The translations under genes were made by a program, and so were the position numbers. Shown in pieces: positions 17,026 to 24,883 of a stretch of DNA of 64,000 bases. Under the pieces are notes generated by a model, which was not told the origin of the DNA, searched no databases, and saw only the letters and a list, made by a program, of their open reading frames with translations. This stretch comes from Martinezella dioscoreae (lineage in GTDB: Bacteria > Pseudomonadota > Alphaproteobacteria > Rhizobiales > Rhizobiaceae). Each line of letters starts with the position of its first letter. The first letter of the stretch is position 1. The stretch is from the NCBI RefSeq assembly GCF_009176305.1, contig NZ_BLAJ01000004.1:372001-436000 (forward strand), read 5' to 3'.

Positions 17026-17772
17026 TCAGATGCACTTGCCGCCATCGACATTGAGATCGACGCCGGTAATCATGCTCGCTTCGTCCGAGCAGAGGAAAGC
17101 GGCGGCGTTGCCCATGTCCGCGGGTGTCGAAAGCCGCCCCATCGGAATGGTGGCGACGATCCGCGCCCGGCTTTCGTCGCTGTCGGAGCCGATAAAGGTC
17201 GAGAGCAATGGCGTATCGCCCGCGACGGGATTGATCGCGTTGACGCGGATCCCGAAGGGAGCAAGCTCCACGGCCATGGCGCGGGTGGCGGCTATGCCCC
17301 ATCCTTTCGAGGCATTGTACCAGGTGAGATTGGGGCGAGGGGAGACGCCGCCGGTCGAGGCGATGTTCAAAATGGCGCCGTGCCGCTCGGCCTTGAAATG
17401 CGGCAGCACCGCCCGCGCACCATTGTAGATCGAGCGGATGTTGACATTGAAGATGCGCTCGAACAGGCCTTCATCCATATCCTCCATCGGCATTGGAGGC
17501 TGTCCGATACCGGCATTGTTGACGAGGATGTGCAGGCCGCCGAACCGCGCCAGCGCGAGATCTCGCGCGGCGGCGAGGTTGTCGAGCGTGGCGACATCGC
17601 CGGCAAGCGGTGCGACCGATCCTTCGTGCTGCGTTGCCACCCGCTCCGCTGCGGCGAGGTCGCGATCGACCAGCACGACCCGCGCGCCTTCCTCGACGAA
17701 TTTCCGGACGATTCCTTCGCCGAAACCCGATCCGCCACCGGTAACGATCGCCACTTTTCCCGTAAGACGCAT
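17026..17772 (-). CDS. Short-chain dehydrogenase/reductase (248 aa)
   Basis: Classical SDR: cofactor motif VAIVTGGGSGFGEGIV, acidic VLVDRD after strand 2 (NAD preference), NNAGIGQPP, catalytic Ser in NIASTGG and Tyr-Lys in WYNASKGWG, and a C-terminal ITGVDLNVDGGK. ATG 17772 has GGAGGAGC 5 nt upstream, which rules out the longer frame starting at 17787. Fold and length fit alcohol, 3-oxoacyl or sugar dehydrogenases; the substrate is unknown. It is divergent from an aldehyde dehydrogenase gene (148-bp gap), suggesting sequential alcohol/aldehyde oxidation. The gene that followed it is a relic. Confidence 0.88.
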   Translation of the reverse strand: MRLTGKVAIVTGGGSGFGEGIVRKFVEEGARVVLVDRDLAAAERVATQHEGSVAPLAGDVATLDNLAAARDLALARFGGLHILVNNAGIGQPPMPMEDMDEGLFERIFNVNIRSIYNGARAVLPHFKAERHGAILNIASTGGVSPRPNLTWYNASKGWGIAATRAMAVELAPFGIRVNAINPVAGDTPLLSTFIGSDSDESRARIVATIPMGRLSTPADMGNAAAFLCSDEASMITGVDLNVDGGKCI

Positions 17773-17919
17773 GTCAAGCTCCTCCATTTCCTACAGCATC
17801 GAATAACTCGGAGCGATTTCACAGTCCGATTATCTGAACGCCTTTTTAGCTTTCTTTATTTGTATTGTGGCCGTCTGATAGTGAATATCGACAACAGAAT
17901 GAAGCTGGGAGGCCGCGCC

Positions 17920-19416
17920 ATGACATTGACTTTCGACGCCAAGCAAATGGCGGCTGAGCTTTACGATGGTGGCTTCCGGCCAATGTTCATCGGCGGTCAA
18001 TGGGTTGCGGCCCAATCCGGCGAAGTCAGCGAGACCTATAATCCGGCGACCGGCGCAGTCCTTGCAACGGTTCCGTTGGCTGCTCCCGCCGATGTCGACC
18101 GCGCCGTCGCCGCGGCGCGTCAGGCTCTGGAAGGGCCGTGGTCGAAGTTCTCACCCTATGAGCGCCAGACGCTGCTCCTGAAAATCTCTGACCTATTTGA
18201 GGAGAATTGGGAGCGCCTTTCGGTTTCCGATACACTGAACATGGGCATGCCGATCACACGCACGCTTGCCAACAAGCGTCGGGTCATCGGCATGCTGCGG
18301 TTTTACGCCGGCATGGCGACAGCCCTTCACGGTGAGGTGATCGACAATTCCATACCCGGCGAGATCGTGACTTTCACCCGCCGGGAGCCGATCGGGGTCG
18401 TCGGTGCGATCATTCCATGGAACGCGCCCACCGCAGCATCGATCTGGAAGATCGCCCCGGCGCTGGCGACAGGCTGCACGGTGGTTCTGAAACCCTCGGA
18501 GGATGCGCCGCTCACGCCGCTGTTGATCGCCAAACTCATGCAAGAGGCCGGCGTGCCGGACGGCGTGGTCAATATCGTCACCGGCAAGGGATCGGTCGCC
18601 GGCGCCCGGCTGGCCGAGCATCCCGACGTTAATAAGATCGTCTTCACCGGGTCCACCGCCACCGGACAATCGATCGCGCGCGCCGCGGTCGGCAACTTGA
18701 AACGTGTTTCGCTGGAGCTCGGCGGCAAGTCGCCGGTGATTGTCTGCCGCGATGCTGACATAGACCGGGCCGTGCCCGTCGCCGCCATGGCAGTCTTTGC
18801 GCATTCCGGGCAGATTTGCATCGCCGGTTCGCGCTTGTTCGTCGCGCGTGAGATCCACGAGGAATTCGTCGCCAAAGTCGCCGATTTTGCCCGGTCGCTT
18901 CGGATCGGCCACGGGATCGAAGCCGATACAGATATCGGGCCGCTGATTTCGGCTCGCCAGGCACGGGTCGTCGAGAGTTTCATCGCATCCGGGCAGAGCG
19001 AGGGTGCCGCTTTGGTCGCGGGCGGCACGCGCCTTTCCGGAGCTCTCTACGACAAGGGAAACTTCATCGCGCCGACGGTATTCGGCGGCGTGAAGGACGA
19101 GATGCGGATCGCCCGCGAGGAGATCTTCGGGCCGGTCATTTCAGCCATGCCATTCGATACGATCGAGGAAGCGGTCGAGCGCGCCAATGCATCGCCCTAC
19201 GGGCTGGCGGCGGGCATCTTCACCCAAAATCTCGGACTGGCGCACAAGCTGGTGCGCCGCATCAAGGCGGGCTCGGTCTGGGTGAACATGTATCATGCGC
19301 TCGACCCGGCCGTACCATTCGGGGGCATGAAGATGTCAGGCTACGGGCGCGAGGGTGGTATCGAGCACCTTCACGAGTATCTCGAAACCAAGGCTGTTTG
19401 GATACAGACGGACTAG
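17920..19416 (+). CDS. Aldehyde dehydrogenase (498 aa)
   Basis: NAD(P)-dependent ALDH superfamily, full length. Cofactor segment GAIIPWNAP and LKPSEDAPLT, FTGSTATGQ, catalytic Glu in SLELGGKSPVIV and nucleophile Cys in SGQICIAGSRL, followed by EEIFGPVI and the C-terminal PFGGMKMSGYGREGG. ATG 17920 is preceded by GGGAGGCC at good distance; the frame is open far upstream to 17380, but that overlaps the SDR gene on the other strand and is not ALDH-like. Divergent from the SDR and convergent with the LysR gene (3-bp gap). It likely oxidises an aldehyde made by the SDR. Confidence 0.9.
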   Translation: MTLTFDAKQMAAELYDGGFRPMFIGGQWVAAQSGEVSETYNPATGAVLATVPLAAPADVDRAVAAARQALEGPWSKFSPYERQTLLLKISDLFEENWERLSVSDTLNMGMPITRTLANKRRVIGMLRFYAGMATALHGEVIDNSIPGEIVTFTRREPIGVVGAIIPWNAPTAASIWKIAPALATGCTVVLKPSEDAPLTPLLIAKLMQEAGVPDGVVNIVTGKGSVAGARLAEHPDVNKIVFTGSTATGQSIARAAVGNLKRVSLELGGKSPVIVCRDADIDRAVPVAAMAVFAHSGQICIAGSRLFVAREIHEEFVAKVADFARSLRIGHGIEADTDIGPLISARQARVVESFIASGQSEGAALVAGGTRLSGALYDKGNFIAPTVFGGVKDEMRIAREEIFGPVISAMPFDTIEEAVERANASPYGLAAGIFTQNLGLAHKLVRRIKAGSVWVNMYHALDPAVPFGGMKMSGYGREGGIEHLHEYLETKAVWIQTD

Positions 19417-19419
19417 CGT

Positions 19420-20316
19420 TCAGCCTTCGCCGCGCAGATTGGTGCGGATAAGGGCGATGAGTTGCTCGGCATAGCGCTGCTGCACATAGCCACGGGTCGT
19501 GATAATGCCGACAGCCCGCCGGGCGTTGGGATTGTCGAGCGCTACGACGCGGACGCGGCTGTCGACATTCTGCCCCAACGCGATACCAGGCACGATCGAA
19601 ACGCCGAGCCCCGACGCGGCGAGCGCTAGCGCGGTTTGTGCGCTCTCGACCTCGTATTGAACATCAAGCTCGACGCCTTCCTCGCGCGTCAGGCGATCGA
19701 CGAGCCCGCGAACGGCGGTCTTGCGATTGAGCATGATCAGCGGGAATTGGGCGATGGTCTCCAGTCGGATCGTTTTTTCACCGCTGTATAGCTCTTCGGG
19801 AATGCAGGCGACGAGCGGATCGTCGATGATCGATTCGAAGTGGAAGTCGTTGAGGTTGGGCACCTCCGGGCCGATATAGAATTCCACCTCCTGCTGCTGC
19901 AGCATGACGAGTGCCGCCTGCGGCGGCGTTTCCTGCACCTCGACCATGCTGCGCGGATAGCGCAGCTTGAAGGTCGACAGGATGTCGCCGAGCCGGCTGG
20001 TGGCAAGCGTCGGGGCGCAGGCGATCTGGACTTTCCCTTTGCGGCGGGCTGCCAATTCCGCCAGCCTGTCGAGACTGGCCTGAACGTCGGCCATGGCACG
20101 CCCAACTTCCTCGAACAGCGTCTGGCCCTCGTTGGTGAGATTGACTCGCTGCGGCGTGCGTGTGAACAGGCTGATGCCGATCTGCTCCTCAAGATCCTTG
20201 ATCTGCATGCTCACCGCCGAAGGTGACCGATTGCTTTCTTCCGCGGCCTTGCGGAAACTTCCGGATTCCGCTGCAAGAAGAAAGGTTTGCAGCAATTTGA
20301 GATTGATATTTGGCAT
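19420..20316 (-). CDS. LysR-family transcriptional regulator (298 aa)
   Basis: N-terminal winged helix-turn-helix (LKLLQTFLLAAESGSFRKAA, then SPSAVSMQIKDLEEQIGISL) followed by the periplasmic-binding-like effector domain (KVQIACAPTLATSRLGDIL). The frame is open 80 codons further upstream, but ATG 20316 gives the normal LysR N-terminus. It probably controls the adjacent SDR/aldehyde dehydrogenase genes, though it is convergent with the latter. The effector is unknown. The 319-bp gap on its 5' side separates it from a divergent exporter operon, which it could also regulate. Confidence 0.88.
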   Translation of the reverse strand: MPNINLKLLQTFLLAAESGSFRKAAEESNRSPSAVSMQIKDLEEQIGISLFTRTPQRVNLTNEGQTLFEEVGRAMADVQASLDRLAELAARRKGKVQIACAPTLATSRLGDILSTFKLRYPRSMVEVQETPPQAALVMLQQQEVEFYIGPEVPNLNDFHFESIIDDPLVACIPEELYSGEKTIRLETIAQFPLIMLNRKTAVRGLVDRLTREEGVELDVQYEVESAQTALALAASGLGVSIVPGIALGQNVDSRVRVVALDNPNARRAVGIITTRGYVQQRYAEQLIALIRTNLRGEG

Positions 20317-20635
20317 GGCTGTTATGGTCTCACTCGCGCCGATCGATACCGATCGACCACCTCCGAGCGTGAGCATATTCATGCGATTGTTACAAGATCG
20401 ACCATGGAAAAAAGCCGCCTGTGATGCACGGCGCAAGCGACCCACCGGGCAGCTTGGATCGGGAGGGATCAACGAACGCCGCAAGCATGATTTTCTCTTC
20501 GGGTGCATCCGATACTGGAGTTGCGAAGAAGACCGTCTGGAGGCAGCAGGGCGCAAGAGGTACCAGATCGCGATCGAGTACGGGCCAGAACGCGTTTGAG
20601 GTCGAGTTTTCGGGCGTCTCGTTCATGTTGGCGGC
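20317..20635. other. Intergenic region between the LysR gene and the exporter operon
   Basis: 319 bases holding the divergent promoters. Open frames cross it on both strands, but none has recognisable domains and none is preceded by a convincing ribosome site. Near the LysR start lie T-N11-A-type stretches compatible with LysR binding, but none stands out. Nothing else is seen. Confidence 0.4.
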
Positions 20636-21766
20636 ATGAACACGAACACTGAACAAAATCGCAAACTCGCTGAAACGCTCAGGTCATTGTCGCTTGAGCC
20701 TTCGTTCCAATCAGTCGGGTCGCCGGTCAAGAGGAATCGGCGGTTTGTCCTCACGAGTACCATGCTCGCCCTTGGCGTCAGCGCGGTCGCCTTCTTCTGG
20801 CCGGATATCGCGCCTCGCCTCAAACCCTCCCTTCAGCTGCAGCCGGACATCGAGGCCCGGGGCACGGCGCAAACTGGTGACAAATCAAGTGTTCCATCCA
20901 TTCAGGCGGCCTCCGGTAGCGGTTCGCCCATCCCTTCCGCCAATTCGCTGAGATCGGCACTCAAGCCGGAGATAACCGGGTCCGGCTTCGTCGTCGCCCC
21001 GCGTATCGTGACGGTCTTTTCCAAATATGAGGGAGAGATCGCATCGGTTGGCGTCAGTATCGGCGATCGCGTTGAAGCCGGGCAGGTTATCGTCAGGATC
21101 GATGACGTCAGCGCTGGCTTTTCACTCGCGCAGGCCAAGGCCGACAGCGATGCCGCCAAGCTTGTCCTCGACGGAAAGATCCTCGCCCTCAAGCAGGCCG
21201 ACAGCTCGCTGCAACGCAATACGGTGCTCTCTGCGAAGAGTGCTGTCTCGATCCAGACCGTCGAGGAAGCACAGACAGCCAGAGATACGGCATTGAACGC
21301 GGTTGATCAGGCACGCCAAAGCTATGCCAGAGCCCAACTCGACGTGAAGATCGCGCAGGAACATGTTGATGCGTTGACCGTCAGAGCTCCGATCTCGGGC
21401 ACGGTGACACGGCTCGACGCCCACGTCGGCGGTCGGGTGCTGGCCCGAGTGGACAGTATCAAGGAAAATGAAAGCCTGCTGACGATCACCGATACCAACA
21501 GCCTGGTGATTGACGCCGATGTCGCCGAAACCAATATCGGCGAGCTTCGTCCGGGCCTTCGCGGCGAAGCCGTCCTCGACGGCTTTCCGGATAAGCCCTT
21601 CGCGACCGAAATCCTGCAGCTTTGGCCAGTCGCTTCGGCGGAAAAGGGCACGATCAGGCTGCGCCTGGCGCTCCTCGATCCACCTGACGGCACCATGCCC
21701 AACATGGCCGCCCGTATTCGTATTTCGACCATTCCAGCACAACAGCCAGGAGATATTCCTCGATGA
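20636..21766 (+). CDS. HlyD-family membrane fusion protein of an ABC exporter (376 aa)
   Basis: One N-terminal membrane anchor (RFVLTSTMLALGVSAVAFFW, about residues 36-55), a lipoyl-like half motif (VEAGQVIVRIDDVSA), a ~90-residue coiled-coil hairpin (residues ~165-245, rich in Ala/Gln/Lys), the second half APISGTVTRLDAHVGGRV, and a beta-barrel (DTNSLVIDADVAE, IGELRPGLRGEA). This is the periplasmic adaptor of MacAB/DevBCA-like pumps. It is the first gene of a four-gene operon; its end overlaps the ATPase start (ATGA). No outer-membrane channel gene is nearby, so a shared TolC-like protein is likely. Confidence 0.87.
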   Translation: MNTNTEQNRKLAETLRSLSLEPSFQSVGSPVKRNRRFVLTSTMLALGVSAVAFFWPDIAPRLKPSLQLQPDIEARGTAQTGDKSSVPSIQAASGSGSPIPSANSLRSALKPEITGSGFVVAPRIVTVFSKYEGEIASVGVSIGDRVEAGQVIVRIDDVSAGFSLAQAKADSDAAKLVLDGKILALKQADSSLQRNTVLSAKSAVSIQTVEEAQTARDTALNAVDQARQSYARAQLDVKIAQEHVDALTVRAPISGTVTRLDAHVGGRVLARVDSIKENESLLTITDTNSLVIDADVAETNIGELRPGLRGEAVLDGFPDKPFATEILQLWPVASAEKGTIRLRLALLDPPDGTMPNMAARIRISTIPAQQPGDIPR

Positions 21767-22473
21767 CCGCCTCCACAAGCAACGAGCCCTATATCGTACT
21801 CAACAATGTCAAGAAGGGATACAGAATAGGGACCGAGATTGTCCCGATCTTTTCCAATCTCGACCTGCAGATCGCTCGCGGCGAGTTCGTCGCGATCATG
21901 GGGCCTTCCGGATCCGGGAAATCGACGCTGCTCAACATGCTGTCGGGCATAGACAAGCCGGATCAGGGCCGCCTGCGTATCGGGGTCAGCAATCTTGATC
22001 AGATGGGCGAGGCGGCCCGCTCCTCCTGGCGCGCCCACAACATGGGGATCGTCTTCCAGTTCTATAATCTCCTGCCGATGCTGAACGCGGCCGAGAATAT
22101 CGAACTGCCGCTTCTCTTGAAGCCGCTCTCGCCGCGGGAGCGGCGGGTCCGCGTCGACAAGGTTCTGGATCTGGTCGGACTTTCGGGTCGCCAGAAGCAG
22201 TATCCGAAGCTGATGTCGGGCGGTCAACAGCAGCGCGTCGGTATCGCGCGGGCGATCGTCGCGGACCCGGCGCTGCTGCTCTGCGACGAGCCCACCGGCG
22301 ATCTCGACCGCCGATCGGCGGACGAGGTGCTGGAAATGCTGCGTTTTCTGAACCGCGAGCTCGGCAAGACAATCATCATGGTGACCCACGACCCGCGGGC
22401 CGCAAGCTATGCCGGTCGAACGCTTCATCTCGACAAGGGCCAGTTCGTCGAAGAGCGGAGGGCGGATGCATGA
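21763..22473 (+). CDS. ABC transporter ATPase, MacB/LolD type (236 aa)
   Basis: Single nucleotide-binding domain with Walker A GPSGSGKST, Q-loop FQFYNLLP, signature MSGGQQQRVGIARAI, Walker B LLLCDEPTGDLDRRS and H-loop VTHDPRAA. FQFYNLLPMLNAAENIELPL and DEPTGDLD are typical of the LolD/MacB/DevA group that powers FtsX-like permeases. Overlaps by 4 bp with both neighbours, so it is coupled to the adaptor and permease genes. It drives export or lipoprotein-like extraction rather than import. Confidence 0.92.
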   Translation: MTASTSNEPYIVLNNVKKGYRIGTEIVPIFSNLDLQIARGEFVAIMGPSGSGKSTLLNMLSGIDKPDQGRLRIGVSNLDQMGEAARSSWRAHNMGIVFQFYNLLPMLNAAENIELPLLLKPLSPRERRVRVDKVLDLVGLSGRQKQYPKLMSGGQQQRVGIARAIVADPALLLCDEPTGDLDRRSADEVLEMLRFLNRELGKTIIMVTHDPRAASYAGRTLHLDKGQFVEERRADA

Positions 22474-23612
22474 CGTTCCTCGATCTTGTGCGAAAAAGCG
22501 CGTGGCGAAAGCCGCTGCGCACAATATTGCTGATGATCAGCGTCGCCACGGCCTTTCTCATCTATGGTCTGACGACGAGCTTCATCGACGGTAGCCAGGG
22601 CTCGTCGGCGGCCAGCGAGGACATCCTCGGGGTCATGAGCGCGGCTGGCCGCGCCCAGCCGCTGCCGATGTCCTACCTGAACCGGATCGCCGCCGAACCA
22701 GGTGTGGCCGCCGTCGGCTATATGTCGCGCCTGCGTGGCTTCGCGGCGGTCGAGAAGAACATCATCGCCGTGAGTGCCGCCGATCCCGCGCGACTTTACA
22801 GTTCGAACGGCAAGGAGCTCGGGCTGACGCCTTCTCTGATTAGCGTGCTCGCCAGGGACCGCGGCACCGTCCTCGTAGGCCAGGCGCTCGCCGAGGCGCA
22901 AGGCTGGACCGTCGGCCAGAAGATCACCGTCACCAGCTTCGATATGGCAAAGCAAGATGGCAGCCGTGACTGGTCCTTTGAAATCGCCGGCATCTTCAAC
23001 GGCGAGAACGCCTCCACCGACACCTATTTCGTCATCGCCCAATACGACTATGTCAATGCGCTCAGAGCCCGCAACAAGGACACGGTTGACGCCTTCATCA
23101 TTAGGCCTCAGCCTGATGTTCAGACAAGGGAACTTGCCTCGAAGATAGATCAGCTGTTCGCCAATTCGGCGGCGCCGACACAGACTAGATCGGAAAAGCA
23201 GTTCCTCGAGGCTTTCCTGCGTCAATATGCCGATATCGGCCTGATCGTGAACATGGTGGTCGGCGCGGCATTCGTCGCCCTGCTGATGATCGTCGGCAAC
23301 ACCATGGTCTTTGCCGTTCGCGAGCGCACCTTCGAGATCGGCGTTTTGAAAACCCTGGGCTTTTCCGGCTCATGGATCATGGCGCTGATCCTTGGCGAAA
23401 CATTGTTCATATTCTTGGTTGGCGGCACCATCGGCCTCATGCTTGCACTGCTTGCAACGGTCATCACGGGACCTGCGATCGGCCTCGTCTTTTCCAAGGC
23501 AATTCTTGCAAGAGCTCTTGCGATGGTCACCCTGTTAGCGCTTGCGACAGGCGCCCTTCCGGCTCTGAACGCGCTCAGGATCCCGATAATCTCCGCATTT
23601 AGAACGAGGTAG
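22470..23612 (+). CDS. FtsX/MacB-like ABC permease (380 aa)
   Basis: One N-terminal transmembrane helix (LRTILLMISVATAFLIYGL), a ~210-residue extracytoplasmic domain, and three C-terminal helices starting near residue 255 (IGLIVNMVVGAAFVALLMIV), with the FtsX-family segment AVRERTFEIGVLKTLGFS. This MacB_PCD plus FtsX layout is that of type VII ABC permeases that transmit ATP hydrolysis to a periplasmic partner. The preceding gene encodes the ATPase. The following gene encodes a second permease of the same type, so the pump is a heterodimer. Confidence 0.88.
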   Translation: MTFLDLVRKSAWRKPLRTILLMISVATAFLIYGLTTSFIDGSQGSSAASEDILGVMSAAGRAQPLPMSYLNRIAAEPGVAAVGYMSRLRGFAAVEKNIIAVSAADPARLYSSNGKELGLTPSLISVLARDRGTVLVGQALAEAQGWTVGQKITVTSFDMAKQDGSRDWSFEIAGIFNGENASTDTYFVIAQYDYVNALRARNKDTVDAFIIRPQPDVQTRELASKIDQLFANSAAPTQTRSEKQFLEAFLRQYADIGLIVNMVVGAAFVALLMIVGNTMVFAVRERTFEIGVLKTLGFSGSWIMALILGETLFIFLVGGTIGLMLALLATVITGPAIGLVFSKAILARALAMVTLLALATGALPALNALRIPIISAFRTR

Positions 23613-23616
23613 ATTC

Positions 23617-24813
23617 ATGTCCTCCAATGCCAAACAAGCATTCGTCATGATCAGGGCAAACCTGTTCAGCCTGCCGCGACGCATCTCCATTTCCGTCTCC
23701 ATGGTTTTTTCCGTGGCGCTCGTCGTCTGCGTTCTCGCGGGCTTCCTGGCCATGGCAAGGGGTTTCGAGACGGCCCTGCAAAGTGCCGGCTCAAACTCCC
23801 TCGCCGTCGTTCTGGGTGGCGGTACGAACCAGGAGGCCGGCTCCGATGTTCCGGCATCCGTCATTCGCACCCTAAGCGCAATGACCGAGGATATCGGCGT
23901 GACGCGAGACACCAACGGCATGCCGATTTTCTCGCGCGAAATCGTCGTTGCCGTCGACGCCAAATCGAACGGGTCGGAAGAGGGTCTGACCTTGGCTCTT
24001 CGTGGCATGGATCAGTCCGGTCCCTCCATCCGCGACCATATCGCCCTGCCGTCCGGTCGCCTGTTCACGCCAGGCTCGCGCGAGATCGTCGTCGGGGACC
24101 GTCTCGCGCGACAGGTCGGAATATCGATCGGCGGCACCTTGCGGCTCGGCACGGTCGACTGGACGGTGGTCGGCCTGTTCTCGGCGCGCGGCAGCGCCTT
24201 CGAGTCCGAAATCTGGGGCGACCTCGACGCGGTACGGTCGGCCTTCGACCGGCAGGGGCAGGTCCAGAGCCTGCGCTTGCGCCTGTCCGATCCCACCTCT
24301 GTGTCCCGGCTGCAGGCCAAGCTCGACACAATAAAGACATCGCCGTTGCACGCCGTTATTGAAGCTGACCTCTATTCGGCGCAATCAGCCCGCACGGCCA
24401 GTCTCATCCGCCTATTCGGCTGGCCGCTCGCTCTGTTGATGGCCATCGGTGCGACCGCCGGTGCCCTCAACACAATGATGAACTCCGTGTCGGACCGTAC
24501 CGTCGAGATCGCAACGGTTCGGGCACTCGGCTTCAGCCGGATATCCGCGTTTCTCGGCACATGGGTGGAGGCAATCGTGCTTGCCGCCCTTGGCGTGGCG
24601 TTTGGACTGCTCGCATCCTGGCTGGCCTTCAATGGCTGGCAGGCAAGCACGGTTGGGACGAACGGAACGCGAATGGCGTTCCAGCTCTCCGTAACCGGCG
24701 ATGTCATGGCGACGGCGGGTCTGCTCGGACTTGCGATCGGCATTCTGGGCGGCGCCTTGCCGGCCACCGTCGCCAGCCGACTTCCCTTGACCGCCGCCCT
24801 GCGGTCGAGCTGA
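23617..24813 (+). CDS. FtsX/MacB-like ABC permease, second subunit (398 aa)
   Basis: Same architecture as the upstream permease: N-terminal helix (ISVSMVFSVALVVCVLAGFL), periplasmic domain, and C-terminal helices with VSDRTVEIATVRALGFS, the FtsX hallmark. It starts 4 bases after the previous stop, with an ATG preceded by GAGGTAGATTC. The two permeases are diverged paralogs. Heterodimeric permeases with a HlyD adaptor recall Dev-type glycolipid exporters and MacAB-type drug or peptide pumps. The cargo cannot be read from sequence. Confidence 0.87.
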   Translation: MSSNAKQAFVMIRANLFSLPRRISISVSMVFSVALVVCVLAGFLAMARGFETALQSAGSNSLAVVLGGGTNQEAGSDVPASVIRTLSAMTEDIGVTRDTNGMPIFSREIVVAVDAKSNGSEEGLTLALRGMDQSGPSIRDHIALPSGRLFTPGSREIVVGDRLARQVGISIGGTLRLGTVDWTVVGLFSARGSAFESEIWGDLDAVRSAFDRQGQVQSLRLRLSDPTSVSRLQAKLDTIKTSPLHAVIEADLYSAQSARTASLIRLFGWPLALLMAIGATAGALNTMMNSVSDRTVEIATVRALGFSRISAFLGTWVEAIVLAALGVAFGLLASWLAFNGWQASTVGTNGTRMAFQLSVTGDVMATAGLLGLAIGILGGALPATVASRLPLTAALRSS

Positions 24814-24883
24814 TGTGAGGGTCGCCCGCTCGCTTCCGTTCAGGAGCATGCCATCTGCGGCACATATCGAAGATGTTTGTGGT

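Noticed and set aside
20390..20656. 88-codon minus-strand ORF in the LysR-exporter gap
   Set aside because: No ribosome site or known domain, and its start lies inside the adaptor gene.
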